Source: Sulfurimonas sp. (GTDB lineage Bacteria; Campylobacterota; Campylobacteria; Campylobacterales; Sulfurimonadaceae). From it: a DNA stretch of 64,000 nucleotides. Under the pieces are notes generated by a model. That model was not told the origin of the DNA, ran no database searches, and saw only the letters and a list, made by a program, of their open reading frames with translations. Positions 29,080-37,689 of the stretch are shown piece by piece. Location: positions 1 through 64,000 of the forward strand of contig NZ_JAQTLH010000002.1 of NCBI RefSeq assembly GCF_028714975.1, read 5' to 3'. Both the position numbers and the translations under genes were made by a program. The stretch's first letter is position 1. Each line of letters begins with the position of its first letter.

Positions 29080-29085
29080 TATAAT
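29080..29085 (+). promoter_or_regulatory. Candidate -10 box for the small membrane protein gene
   Basis: TATAAT lies 43 bases before the start at 29128. A TTGAAC is 20 bases upstream, too far for a standard spacer. Confidence 0.45.
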
Positions 29086-29127
29086 TTATTCAAGGTTTGT
29101 CACAACTTGATTATCAAGGAAAAAACT

Positions 29128-29547
29128 ATGGATACCAAAAGAGATTTTGATAATAATAGAAATAATTTGATGTATTATAATCAGATGCTCAGGGAGAGCG
29201 AAATCAAAAAAAATTCTAAGAGAAGGCACGATATCGCTTCAACTTCTTTTAGCTCCCAAGAAGTTGAGTTTAGTAACTATCTTTTAGCACCAAACGGCTA
29301 TGAAGGCATTTTTTACACTATCTATTTTTTAACGATACCTTATGCCGTGGGTACCGTATTTCTGTTTTTCTTTATAGCCGATGCCAGTTACGGTAATTTT
29401 AAACTTTTAGATATGAGTTCATTTTTGATTGTCTGGTTAATGGGATATGAAATTGTTGCGACTTTACTGTTAATAGCCATTTTTTTATCATTTTTAAGAC
29501 ATGACGATAAATCTAAAAAAAAGCATAGACATCATAATCACCGTTAA
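29128..29547 (+). CDS. Two-span membrane protein of unknown function
   Basis: I prefer ATG 29128, with AAGGA eight bases upstream, over a TTG further up. The 139-residue product has a charged N-terminal half (NNRNNLMYYNQMLRESEIKKNSKRRHD is only partly ordered), two membrane helices (GIFYTIYFLTIPYAVGTVFLFFF; IVWLMGYEIVATLLLIAIFL) and a basic, His/Lys-rich end KKKHRHHNHR. Not recognised. It stands between the ftsEX operon and thrC with its own -10 box. Confidence 0.65.
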   Translation: MDTKRDFDNNRNNLMYYNQMLRESEIKKNSKRRHDIASTSFSSQEVEFSNYLLAPNGYEGIFYTIYFLTIPYAVGTVFLFFFIADASYGNFKLLDMSSFLIVWLMGYEIVATLLLIAIFLSFLRHDDKSKKKHRHHNHR

Positions 29548-29554
29548 TTTTTGA

Positions 29555-29560
29555 TATAAT
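29555..29560 (+). promoter_or_regulatory. Candidate -10 box for thrC
   Basis: TATAAT 27 bases upstream of the thrC start, without a clear -35 box. Confidence 0.5.
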
Positions 29561-29587
29561 TTCAAAAAATTTTTTAGGTATGTAAAA

Positions 29588-31060
29588 ATGAACTTTATTC
29601 AAACTCGCGGATGCGATAAAAACAAGCCCCAAAGCGTTACATTTTCAGAAGCTATTCTAAGTCCGATTGCCTCTTTTGGCGGTCTTTATATACCGGAGAG
29701 TTTACCGGTATTGGGTGAGGAGTTTTTAAACAAACATTTAAACTCTTCATATAAAGAGCTGGCTTCGGATATGTTAGGTCGTTTTGAGATTGATATTGAA
29801 AAAGGCGTAATAGATGAAGCGCTTGCTCTCTATGACAAGTTTGACAACCCATCAAATCCGGTACCTGTTGTAAAAGTAAAAGAGAATCTTTATGTAAGTG
29901 AACTCTATCACGGACCAACTCGCGCATTTAAAGATATGGCGCTTCAACCTTTTGGTGTTGTACTCTCTTCAATCGCACAAAAAAGAAACGAACACTATCT
30001 TATTTTAGCTGCAACAAGCGGTGATACCGGTCCGGCTGCGCTTGAGACTTTTAAAAATCGTGCGAATGTTCAAGTGGCATGTCTCTATCCCGATGGCGGA
30101 ACAAGCGATGTTCAAAGACTTCAGATGGTTACGGAAGATGCAAAAAACTTAAAAGTTATCGGTATAAACGGTGTTTTTGATGATGCTCAAAATGCGCTAA
30201 AAAGACTTTTAGCTTCAAATGAATTTAAATCAGCATTAAAAGAAAAAAATATACTGCTCTCAGCTGCAAACTCTGTAAATTTTGGACGAATTATTTTTCA
30301 GATTATCTATCATATTCATAGTTATTTAGAGCTTGTTCGTCAAGATGCGGTAGCTATGGGAGAAAAAGTTTACTTAAATGTTCCAAGTGGTAATTTCGGA
30401 AATGCTCTTGGTGCTTACTATGCTTGGAAAATGGGACTGCCGGTTGAAAAAATTATTATTTCGTCAAATGAGAATAATGTTTTAACAAAGCTTATAAAAA
30501 CTGGAAAATATGATTTAAGGGATTCTCATGTTGTGAGTACAACTTCGCCGGCAATGGATATTTTAAAATCCTCAAATGTCGAGAGAGTTCTTTATGATAT
30601 GTTCGGGTATGAGAGAACTAGAGAGCTGATGGAGAGTTTAGAGAGTAAAAACTTTTATGAACTGAGTGCAGATGAGTTGGCACAACTTCAAAATAGTTTT
30701 GATGCTGATTTTTGTAACGGTGATGAGGGCAAAAAATATATTAAAGATACATTTTACAGCCACGGTTATTTGATGGATCCGCATACTGCTACATGTATGA
30801 AATCTTATGAAACTTGTTCAGATTCAGCGATAAAAACTATCGCATATTCGACTGCTGAGTGGACAAAATTTTCTCCTGTAATTGCAAATGCGTTAACAGG
30901 CGAAGTTGATGCACAGGATATAAAAGCTTTGGTTGCTATATCTAAAGAAGCGAAACTTGAAATCCCTGCTATGATAAAAGAGCTATTTTCTAAAGAGATA
31001 GTTCAAAAAAGTGTTATAGAAAAAGAAGATATAGAAAAAGAGATATTGAAGTTTTTATAA
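29588..31060 (+). CDS. thrC: Threonine synthase
   Basis: This PLP enzyme converts phosphohomoserine to threonine. The 490-residue chain opens with MNFIQTRGCDKNKPQSVTF, carries the PLP lysine in GPTRAFKDMALQPF and the phosphate-binding AATSGDTGPAALE, and shows NSVNFGRIIFQIIYH and VPSGNFGNALGAYYA. Length and motifs match the long (E. coli-like) form. Confidence 0.96.
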   Translation: MNFIQTRGCDKNKPQSVTFSEAILSPIASFGGLYIPESLPVLGEEFLNKHLNSSYKELASDMLGRFEIDIEKGVIDEALALYDKFDNPSNPVPVVKVKENLYVSELYHGPTRAFKDMALQPFGVVLSSIAQKRNEHYLILAATSGDTGPAALETFKNRANVQVACLYPDGGTSDVQRLQMVTEDAKNLKVIGINGVFDDAQNALKRLLASNEFKSALKEKNILLSAANSVNFGRIIFQIIYHIHSYLELVRQDAVAMGEKVYLNVPSGNFGNALGAYYAWKMGLPVEKIIISSNENNVLTKLIKTGKYDLRDSHVVSTTSPAMDILKSSNVERVLYDMFGYERTRELMESLESKNFYELSADELAQLQNSFDADFCNGDEGKKYIKDTFYSHGYLMDPHTATCMKSYETCSDSAIKTIAYSTAEWTKFSPVIANALTGEVDAQDIKALVAISKEAKLEIPAMIKELFSKEIVQKSVIEKEDIEKEILKFL

Positions 31061-31080
31061 AAACTAGAGCTTATTTTTAT

Positions 31081-31725
31081 ATGCAACTTTCAATAGAGAC
31101 TCTTTGTAAAAAAAATAGAGATGGTTTTGATGAGTTTTATGCCATTTATTCCATCTCTTTTCCTCTGAGTGAGCAGAAATCAAAAGAAGAACTTTTGAAA
31201 ATGTTACATTCTCCTTGCTACACGATTTTTATCTCAAAAAACAATAATAAAACTACCGGCTTTTGTATCATTTTTCACTCTTTGCAGACTTCATTTTACC
31301 TTTTAGAGTATATGGCAGTCGATACAACCAAAAGAAGTTCAGGTATAGGTTCAAAGCTCTTTTCTTATGCCACTAGCCAAATATTTAGTAAAAACGGTAT
31401 TAAACCTTTGCTTATTGAGATAGACTCATCTGAAGAAAAAAGTGATGAACATGCAATAAGAGAAAAAAGAGAGCAATTTTATAAAAAACTAGGATGCAGA
31501 AAAATTAACCCGTTTGATTATATTTTAGCAATAAAAAATGACAAAACAGCACCGCCTATGAAACTTTTAGTGTACCATACCAAGATGCAAAATGTTTTAA
31601 AACCGCAACTTCAAGAGTGGTTGGAAGATATCTATACGCTTGTTTACGGATGCGCTAGAGATGATGAACGCATAGATAAAATGCTTTATCATCTACCGCA
31701 AACTTTAAATTTTGAAGCTTATTAA
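31081..31725 (+). CDS. GNAT-family N-acetyltransferase
   Basis: The 214-residue protein has a GNAT core: FLEYMAVDTTKRSSGIGSKLFSYA-like strand 4/helix 3 (acetyl-CoA loop KRSSGIGSKL) and IDSSEEK ... REQFYKKLGCR as the second half. About 50 extra residues follow the domain. The substrate is unknown. It starts 20 bases after thrC and is probably co-transcribed; its stop overlaps that of convergent proC by 4 bases. Confidence 0.78.
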   Translation: MQLSIETLCKKNRDGFDEFYAIYSISFPLSEQKSKEELLKMLHSPCYTIFISKNNNKTTGFCIIFHSLQTSFYLLEYMAVDTTKRSSGIGSKLFSYATSQIFSKNGIKPLLIEIDSSEEKSDEHAIREKREQFYKKLGCRKINPFDYILAIKNDKTAPPMKLLVYHTKMQNVLKPQLQEWLEDIYTLVYGCARDDERIDKMLYHLPQTLNFEAY

Positions 31726-32480
31726 AGTTCAGTCGCTCTTTTATAAGCTTTTTCGATAGCATTTATACATGAAGCTCTGACACTTCCATTCTCAAGAGCT
31801 CCATATCCCGCAGCGGTTGTTCCTCCGGGGCTCATTACGGCATCTTTTAGAAGTGCAGGGTGAATATCTTGTATAAGTTCGCCAAAGCCGCCAAAAAGAC
31901 CGCGCATAGTCGCCATTGCATCGGCTCTTTTCATTCCTTGCTTAACAGCCCCGTCAGCCAGTGCCTCGGCGATAAGCGCTAAGTAGGCAGGCCCGCTTCC
32001 GGCAAGCGCCGTTGCGATATCAAGCTCTTTTTCGCTGCTCAGCCAAAGTGTCGTGCCTATTGTTCCCAGCAGCTCCTCTGCTTCACTCTTAAACGCCTCA
32101 TCTCCGGTAAGCGTAGTCATAGATCTGCCCACACTTGCGGCCAAGTTTGGCATACATCTAACAACCGCATGCGGGTTTAGATACTGTTTTAATTTTTGCA
32201 CCGCCGTTCCCGCAAGGACAGAGTAAATAACTCCTGCTCTTCCTTTTATTTTAGCGGCAACATCTTCAACATTTGCAGGCTTAACGCACAAAATAACTGC
32301 TTTACCTTCAATATTAAATCCATCTAATAGTGCTTTTTCTACTCTAGCGCCGAGTTCGTTTTCAAATTTATTAAGCTGTTCAAAACTTCTACCTACAACT
32401 TCGATTTTATAACTATTTTTTAAACCCTTAGCTATGCTAAGCGCCATATTTCCGTTTCCGATAAAAGTGATAGTTTTCAT
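31722..32480 (-). CDS. proC: Pyrroline-5-carboxylate reductase
   Basis: The enzyme makes proline from pyrroline-5-carboxylate with NAD(P)H. The 252-residue protein has the Rossmann motif GNGNMALSIAKGL, CVKPANV, VVRCMPNLAASVG, and the signature region GSGPAYLALIAEALADGAVKQGM with DAVMSPGGTTAAGYGALE. proA lies about 900 bases away on the other strand; proB is not in the window. Confidence 0.94.
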   Translation of the reverse strand: MKTITFIGNGNMALSIAKGLKNSYKIEVVGRSFEQLNKFENELGARVEKALLDGFNIEGKAVILCVKPANVEDVAAKIKGRAGVIYSVLAGTAVQKLKQYLNPHAVVRCMPNLAASVGRSMTTLTGDEAFKSEAEELLGTIGTTLWLSSEKELDIATALAGSGPAYLALIAEALADGAVKQGMKRADAMATMRGLFGGFGELIQDIHPALLKDAVMSPGGTTAAGYGALENGSVRASCINAIEKAYKRATEL

Positions 32481-32593
32481 AAAGTACCTTAATTTTTTTT
32501 ATGATAGTATAACATTTAACTGCCAACTTTTAGTGATTTAGGCATTGACTATACCTTTTTTTTAAAAACTCTAAACTCATCTTTCATTTTTTA

Positions 32594-32599
32594 TATAAT
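32594..32599 (+). promoter_or_regulatory. Candidate -10 box for the 117-residue ORF
   Basis: TATAAT 37 bases before the start at 32637, in AT-rich sequence. Confidence 0.45.
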
Positions 32600-32636
32600 T
32601 AGATTTTTGGTAAACTATCGGTCTTAAAGGGTTAAA

Positions 32637-32990
32637 ATGAGATACATTATAGATATGATAGATGATATGCGTGAGAATATACATAACTCCGAAGACTATA
32701 CACTTTTGGCTATGCTTTTAAAAGAAGACGATTCAAAAAACTTTCAAAATGCAGGTGAAAAAGTTATTACATCTTTATACATTGACCATGACGCTAGAGA
32801 GTTACGACTAGGGTTTTTAGATGAAAATGTTACGACAAAAAATTTACTTAATTCGGTAAACTCTTTAGAAATGCAAGCTATGATGTATGAAGTAGTGCTA
32901 AAAATCTCAAATGAGCATACTCTTATGCCTATTATTGGGTTTGGTGAAAATCATGAACAAAAACAGTATATTTTTTTTGTGACGACCTGA
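32637..32990 (+). CDS. Small cytosolic protein of unknown function
   Basis: The 117-residue acidic protein has no signal peptide or membrane helix. It looks alpha/beta: MRYIIDMIDDMRENIHN and LLAMLLKED at the front, and a KVITSLYIDHDARELRLGFLDE strand pair in the middle. Not recognised. It stands alone between proC and a small lipoprotein ORF, with its own -10 box. Confidence 0.6.
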   Translation: MRYIIDMIDDMRENIHNSEDYTLLAMLLKEDDSKNFQNAGEKVITSLYIDHDARELRLGFLDENVTTKNLLNSVNSLEMQAMMYEVVLKISNEHTLMPIIGFGENHEQKQYIFFVTT

Positions 32991-33066
32991 TTTGTATCAA
33001 TTATACTTAAATATAATAGTTCTATTAAATTGTTCCAAAGCTGCCCAAAAATACACATAGCAAATT

Positions 33067-33216
33067 TTACTCTTTCTCAAGAGCTTCTAGAGCTTTTTTA
33101 GATTGAGACTTCTGCCACCCAGCCGAGTCATTATTATACGAACTCTGTTGAATATTAGAACAACCATTAACAATTAGCGTAAACAAAATAATCGTGCTGA
33201 TATATATAATTTTCAT
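33067..33216 (-). CDS. Small lipoprotein, 49 residues
   Basis: This ORF lies in the otherwise empty stretch 32991-33371. It starts ATG at 33216, with AAGG about 7 bases upstream. The product begins MKIIYISTIILFTLIVNGCS, a complete lipoprotein signal with cysteine at position 19, followed by a short polar part (NNDSAGWQKSQSKKALEALEKE) that should be helical. It is too short for most gene callers. The role is unknown; it would be a small membrane-anchored peptide. Confidence 0.65.
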   Translation of the reverse strand: MKIIYISTIILFTLIVNGCSNIQQSSYNNDSAGWQKSQSKKALEALEKE

Positions 33217-33312
33217 ATAGAACCTTACAAAAAGAGAGTTTTATGGACTATTTTACAATTAAAGTATATAAATCTCTATAAAATTTGATTGAGATAAGGT
33301 TTAAAATATATG

Positions 33313-33336
33313 ACTGCCACTTTGTGGTAGTATAAC
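33313..33336 (+). promoter_or_regulatory. Hairpin touching a -10-like box upstream of proA
   Basis: ACTGCCAC and GTGGTAGT pair around TTT (33313-33331), and a TATAAC box overlaps the right end (33331-33336), 36 bases before proA. It may be an operator or just the promoter region. The rest of 33217-33371 is AT-rich with nothing further visible. Confidence 0.35.
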
Positions 33337-33371
33337 ATCATCAAAATAAATATTAATATATAGGGTAAAAA

Positions 33372-34604
33372 ATGGAACAATTTTTAGCGGAGGCAAAGCA
33401 TTCAAGCAGGGTTATGGGTACTATAAGCGGAGCAGAGAAAAATAGAATTTTAAGAGAGATGGCTAACTCTCTAAGAGCAAACAGTATGGATTTGCTTGAA
33501 GCCAATGCTCTTGATATGTTAGATGCAGATAAAAACTCTCTAAGCTCGGCTCTAAAAGATAGATTGCTTTTAGATGAGAAACGTATTAACGCTATGGCTG
33601 TGGCGGTTGAGGAGATAGCGGCACTTAAAGAGCCTGTCGGGCGCGTACTTGATGGTTGGGTGACGGAAGACGGGCTAAAAATCGAAAAAGTATCTATTCC
33701 TATCGGCGTTATAGGTATTATTTATGAATCTCGACCGAATGTTACAAGCGATACTGCCGCACTCTGTTTTAAAAGTTCAAATGTCTGTGTTTTAAAGGGG
33801 GGAAAAGAGGCTGAAAATTCAAATAGAGCCATAGCAAAAATACTCCAAAGTGTTTTAGAAAAAAACAATCTGCCAAAATCTTTAATCTCTCTAATTCCCG
33901 ACTCTTCAAGAGAGGGAGTCGCAAAACTAATCAAGATGGATAAATATGTTGACTTGATTATTCCTCGCGGCGGAGAGGGGCTTATAAAGTATGTATGTGA
34001 CAATGCAACGGTGAGTGTCGTTAAGCACGATAAAGGGCAGTGCCATACTTACATAGATAAAGACGCGAAACTTGATGATGCGATTAAAATTGCCATAAAT
34101 GCAAAAGTGCAAAGACCGGGTGTTTGTAATGCAATGGAGACACTTTTGGTTGATAGCGCAATAGCAAAAAATGCACTCCCTCTTTTAAAAGCGGAATTTG
34201 ATAAAGCACATACGGAGTTAAAAGGATGCATAAATACTCAAGCGATAATTGATGTAACGCTTGCTACCGAGAAGGATTATGACACCGAGTATCTGGCAAA
34301 TATTTTAAATATAAGAGTAGTTGAGGGCGTAGAGGGCGCAATAGAGCATATAGTTAGATTTGGTTCGGGTCACTCAGAAGCGATTATTACCCAAAATATA
34401 ACTTCGGCAGAGATGTTCTTAAATGCGATTGATGCGGCAGCCGTTTATGTAAATGCTTCAACTCGTTTTACCGACGGCGGAGCTTTTGGTTTCGGTGCAG
34501 AGGTCGGAATAAGCACAAATAAACTTCATGCCCGCGGACCGATGGGAATAGAGGGTTTGACTACTTATAAGTTTAAAATCTACGGAAGCGGACAAATTAG
34601 ATAA
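33372..34604 (+). CDS. proA: Gamma-glutamyl phosphate reductase
   Basis: The enzyme reduces glutamyl-5-phosphate to the semialdehyde in proline synthesis. The 410-residue protein has PIGVIGIIYESRPNVT, the glycine-rich VLKGGKEAENSN, PRGGEGLIKYV and the catalytic cysteine region QRPGVCNAMETLLVD, then GFGAEVGISTNKLHARGPMG. It is complete. Confidence 0.96.
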   Translation: MEQFLAEAKHSSRVMGTISGAEKNRILREMANSLRANSMDLLEANALDMLDADKNSLSSALKDRLLLDEKRINAMAVAVEEIAALKEPVGRVLDGWVTEDGLKIEKVSIPIGVIGIIYESRPNVTSDTAALCFKSSNVCVLKGGKEAENSNRAIAKILQSVLEKNNLPKSLISLIPDSSREGVAKLIKMDKYVDLIIPRGGEGLIKYVCDNATVSVVKHDKGQCHTYIDKDAKLDDAIKIAINAKVQRPGVCNAMETLLVDSAIAKNALPLLKAEFDKAHTELKGCINTQAIIDVTLATEKDYDTEYLANILNIRVVEGVEGAIEHIVRFGSGHSEAIITQNITSAEMFLNAIDAAAVYVNASTRFTDGGAFGFGAEVGISTNKLHARGPMGIEGLTTYKFKIYGSGQIR

Positions 34605-34609
34605 AATAA

Positions 34610-34638
34610 GATGATTGTTGATACAAATCAACATCATC
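34610..34638 (+). terminator. Bulged hairpin after proA
   Basis: GATGAT-T-GTTGAT pairs with ATCAAC-ATCATC around ACAA, five bases after the proA stop. A partly T-rich tail follows. Confidence 0.6.
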
Positions 34639-34687
34639 AATCTCTATATTAAATATAATTTAGTTACATAAATTAAAAGGAGTTTAA

Positions 34688-35029
34688 ATGTCACTTATCC
34701 CTGTAGAGGCATCTAAGATAGATGTTGCCGGTGCAACCGTTGATTTTTTTAAATTAGAAAAAGATGGGCAAAGTACTTATTACTTTGACACGTCAAAATG
34801 CGGACCGCCGGAGCCAATGGTAAATGCGGTAAGCGGTTTAAAACTTATAAAGGGAACAGACGATAAACTGGTTATGATTAACCATAAAACTCCCGGTGGA
34901 TTGTTTGCTAAATTGCAAGATGATATCTCGTATGAGATACAAGAGACACAAGAAGGCTTGGTAAAAGTAATTTTTTCAAGTAATAATTCTTCGTCTGCAG
35001 ATACAAATCTTCAAAATATTAAACATTAG
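34688..35029 (+). CDS. DUF2249-domain protein
   Basis: The 113-residue protein matches the DUF2249 (SirA/TusA-like fold) pattern: CGPPEPMVNAVSGLKLIKGTDDKLVMINHKTP is spread over residues 38-69, followed by GGLFAKLQDDISYEIQE and VKVIFSS. The single cysteine precedes the PPEP element. Such proteins often accompany denitrification and nitric-oxide genes. It has a GGAG ribosome site and is 7 bases before the membrane-protein gene, so it is the first of a three-gene operon. The biochemical role is unknown. Confidence 0.72.
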   Translation: MSLIPVEASKIDVAGATVDFFKLEKDGQSTYYFDTSKCGPPEPMVNAVSGLKLIKGTDDKLVMINHKTPGGLFAKLQDDISYEIQETQEGLVKVIFSSNNSSSADTNLQNIKH

Positions 35030-35036
35030 TAATTAA

Positions 35037-36272
35037 ATGTTCTCTATTTCGCAAGATTTTGCACCACCGTTTAAACTCATCTCCCCATATTTTATCGCGG
35101 GGAGCATATTTTACTTCTTATCGGTTCTTTTTCTATTCTCTTTTTCCGTAGAAAATATCTCTGTATTAGATCAAAAGACACTAAGTTTTGTTCATCTCTT
35201 TTTACTTGGTTTTGTAATGATGACGATTTTTGGTGCGATGGCACAGTTGGTACCGGTTGTTTTAGAAGTAGGGCATTTCGGTGTTGAACTGTTTTATGCG
35301 ATTTGGCCGCTTCTTGCCGTCGGAACAATGCTGATGGTATTAGGATTTTATAGCTATCCGATGCTGCTTCCCTTTGGCGGAGTAGTTGTTTTGATTGCTA
35401 TGATGATATTTGTCATGGAGATATTTTTAACTATAAAAAAGGTTAAAAAGCTAAACCTTGTGATGAGCAGTATGCTTAGTGCAAATATATTTCTATTTTT
35501 TGGAATTATTTTTGGTCTTGTTATGGCACTCGGATATGCAGGGATGATAGATATAAATATAAATTCTTTGCTAAGAAGTCATGTCTTTTTGGTTATTGTC
35601 GGATATATAACAGTCACAATTATGGGGCTATCCGTTGTTTTGCTTCCTATGTTTGGACTCTCTCACGGTTTTTCTATGAAGCCCTTAGAGAGAGCTTTAA
35701 AGATTGTTTCTTTGGCGGTTTTACTGGTGGTACTTTCATCATTTATCGAGTTTAAACCTTTAGAGTATACCGGTTATATACTCGCTTCAGTCGGACTTTT
35801 TATATATTTTTATTTTATAAAAATCATATATAAAACAAGAGCTAGAAAAGAGATAGATATTTATGCAAAATCTCTTATTTTTTCATATTTTTCTTTGATA
35901 GCTTCACTGATTTTAGGACTTATGTATTTAGTTGTCGGTTATGAACCGCTGCTTTTAACTTCTGCTTGGATGATGTTTTTTGGCTTTTTCTCTTTTATTA
36001 TAACTGGACATATTTATAAAATCATTCCGTTTCTTGTCTGGTTTGAGAGATTCTCCCCGCTTGTCGGAAAGCAAAAAGTTCCAATGCTGGCAGATATGCT
36101 GCCAAAAAAAAGCTCATCGGCGCAGTTTCTTTTTTGTGCCGTCGGTACCGTGATTATAGCTATTGCTATATTGTTGCAAAATGATATTTTTATAAAAGCA
36201 GGTGCTTCATTTTTGCTTATGGGTGCCTTGGCTTTTGTAAGAAATGTTTTTTATATGATAAATTATAAATAA
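35037..36272 (+). CDS. Polytopic membrane protein, NnrS/heme-copper-oxidase-like
   Basis: The 411-residue protein has about eleven or twelve hydrophobic helices and little else. It opens with SPYFIAGSIFYFLSVLFL and has histidines in or near helices (LSFVHLFLLGFVMM, EVGHFGVELF, RSHVFLVIVGY, GLSHGFSM, TGHIYKIIPFLVWFERF). This resembles NnrS-type or oxidase subunit I-like proteins, which bind heme or copper. It is flanked by DUF2249 and DUF59 genes in one operon. Assignment to NnrS proper is tentative. Confidence 0.62.
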   Translation: MFSISQDFAPPFKLISPYFIAGSIFYFLSVLFLFSFSVENISVLDQKTLSFVHLFLLGFVMMTIFGAMAQLVPVVLEVGHFGVELFYAIWPLLAVGTMLMVLGFYSYPMLLPFGGVVVLIAMMIFVMEIFLTIKKVKKLNLVMSSMLSANIFLFFGIIFGLVMALGYAGMIDININSLLRSHVFLVIVGYITVTIMGLSVVLLPMFGLSHGFSMKPLERALKIVSLAVLLVVLSSFIEFKPLEYTGYILASVGLFIYFYFIKIIYKTRARKEIDIYAKSLIFSYFSLIASLILGLMYLVVGYEPLLLTSAWMMFFGFFSFIITGHIYKIIPFLVWFERFSPLVGKQKVPMLADMLPKKSSSAQFLFCAVGTVIIAIAILLQNDIFIKAGASFLLMGALAFVRNVFYMINYK

Positions 36273-36284
36273 AGGAGTTATAAA

Positions 36285-36587
36285 ATGTACACAAAAGAGG
36301 AGCTATTTTTAGCTATTTCGACTGTAATAGACCCTGAGGTTGGTTTTAATCTTGTAGAGATGGGACTTATCTATGATGCATCATGTGATGATGAAGGAAA
36401 TGCGTATGTAAAAATGACGCTTTCAACAAAAGCATGCCCTATGCATCAGCTGATTCAACAGTGGGTAAAAGAGGCTGTGAAAAAGATGGCAGGAATCAAG
36501 GAAGTAACAATTGATTTGGTATGGGAGCCGGAGTGGAATATCACCATGGCTGATGAGCATGTTAAAAAAGCACTAAACAGAGCTTAG
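36285..36587 (+). CDS. DUF59/MIP18-family Fe-S assembly factor
   Basis: The 100-residue protein has the family pattern: STVIDPEVGFNLVEMGLIYD, VKMTLSTKACPMHQLIQQWV (conserved cysteine) and KEVTIDLVWEPEWNI. SufT and PaaD relatives help insert iron-sulfur clusters. It follows the membrane-protein gene by 12 bases. Its stop overlaps that of the convergent receiver-protein gene by 4 bases. Confidence 0.88.
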   Translation: MYTKEELFLAISTVIDPEVGFNLVEMGLIYDASCDDEGNAYVKMTLSTKACPMHQLIQQWVKEAVKKMAGIKEVTIDLVWEPEWNITMADEHVKKALNRA

Positions 36588-37603
36588 CTCTTAGCTTGAT
36601 ACTCTTTTATTGCTTCACAAACTTGAGTTAGAGATCTTTTATATTTTTTCAAGTTGTTTATATACTCCATATCCGCAGGGTGGGCAATACTATCTTTTAA
36701 GTCAATAGCAATTTGGTGTAGGTTATCTGCACCGATATTTGCTGTTACTCCTGATATGTCTAGTAACATTTTATCTGCGCCGATACTATCTCCGCTATTT
36801 ATCAGATCTTTAAGTCTATCTGCAGAGTCGGAGTATTTTGATATAAAATCATTTAGTATTTCAAGGTAAAAACTTTTATCATCTCCGCATATCTCCAATC
36901 CTTTATTGCTGTTAAATTCTGCAGTGATGTGAGACTCCATAGAATTATTTTTAACTTCATCCCCGCTTGTATAGATGTAAATAATATCGTAAAGATTATC
37001 CATCTTTAGGGGTTTTTCAAGATGTCCTTCCATTCCTGCATTTAACATATTTCTAATATCATCCGATGCCGTATCTCCGCTAAGAGCAACTACCGGTATA
37101 TGGTCATACTTTGGATTTTTCCGAATAATTTTTGTAGCCTCAAAACCATCAATTATGGGCATATGGGCATCCATCAGTATTACTGAAAAATTAACATCTT
37201 TTTCTAAAATGTCTAATGCTTCTTGACCGTCATTTGCAATAGTTATATTTATACCGGAGTCTGATAGTAGAGAAGTTATTACTTTTTGATTTATTATATT
37301 ATCTTCGGCAATTAAAATTTTTACATTTTTAAATGCTGTAAAATCATCTTTTGAGATTTTACCGTGAGGAAGAAGTTTGCGTTTTTTTCTATCTATTGTT
37401 TTGGTGATACTTACTTCTTCTAAAGGTTTAATCTCCTCTTTTACTTCTAATCTTTTATATTCAACTTTTTCAACAGTTTGAGCCTTGGATTCTTGTTTAT
37501 CGCGAAACTCGATAAATTTCTTATTTTGTAATATTTTAAAAATAATATACAACACAATTAGAGTCAGAGCAACAGTTCCACCGATTAATTCTAAATAATT
37601 CAT
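36584..37603 (-). CDS. Membrane-anchored receiver protein with degenerate Hpt domain
   Basis: The 339-residue protein has an N-terminal membrane helix (GGTVALTLIVLYIIFKIL), a charged linker, a complete receiver (phospho-Asp145 in ILMDAHMPIIDG; EDNIINQKV acidic pocket; LEKPL lysine) and a C-terminal domain of Hpt shape. In that domain the phospho-histidine position, four residues before the invariant glycine (HTLKG in active members), is Leu281 in MLLDISGVTANIG. The relay step is therefore lost. No DNA-binding output follows. It may sense or buffer phosphoryl groups at the membrane. Paired kinase unknown. Confidence 0.82.
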   Translation of the reverse strand: MNYLELIGGTVALTLIVLYIIFKILQNKKFIEFRDKQESKAQTVEKVEYKRLEVKEEIKPLEEVSITKTIDRKKRKLLPHGKISKDDFTAFKNVKILIAEDNIINQKVITSLLSDSGINITIANDGQEALDILEKDVNFSVILMDAHMPIIDGFEATKIIRKNPKYDHIPVVALSGDTASDDIRNMLNAGMEGHLEKPLKMDNLYDIIYIYTSGDEVKNNSMESHITAEFNSNKGLEICGDDKSFYLEILNDFISKYSDSADRLKDLINSGDSIGADKMLLDISGVTANIGADNLHQIAIDLKDSIAHPADMEYINNLKKYKRSLTQVCEAIKEYQAKS

Positions 37604-37658
37604 TTGTGTATCCTCTCATTTTTTTCTTTATCATACACTAATAAAAATTAAATTAATG

Positions 37659-37669
37659 TATAATATAAT
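37659..37669 (+). promoter_or_regulatory. Candidate double -10 box for rsmH
   Basis: Two overlapping TATAAT hexamers (37659 and 37664) lie 21-31 bases before the rsmH start. Confidence 0.5.
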
Positions 37670-37689
37670 AAAAATATTATAGGCTTTGT

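Noticed and set aside
29107-29127. Earlier TTG start for the two-span membrane protein
   Set aside because: The ATG at 29128 has AAGGA at good distance; the TTG has none.
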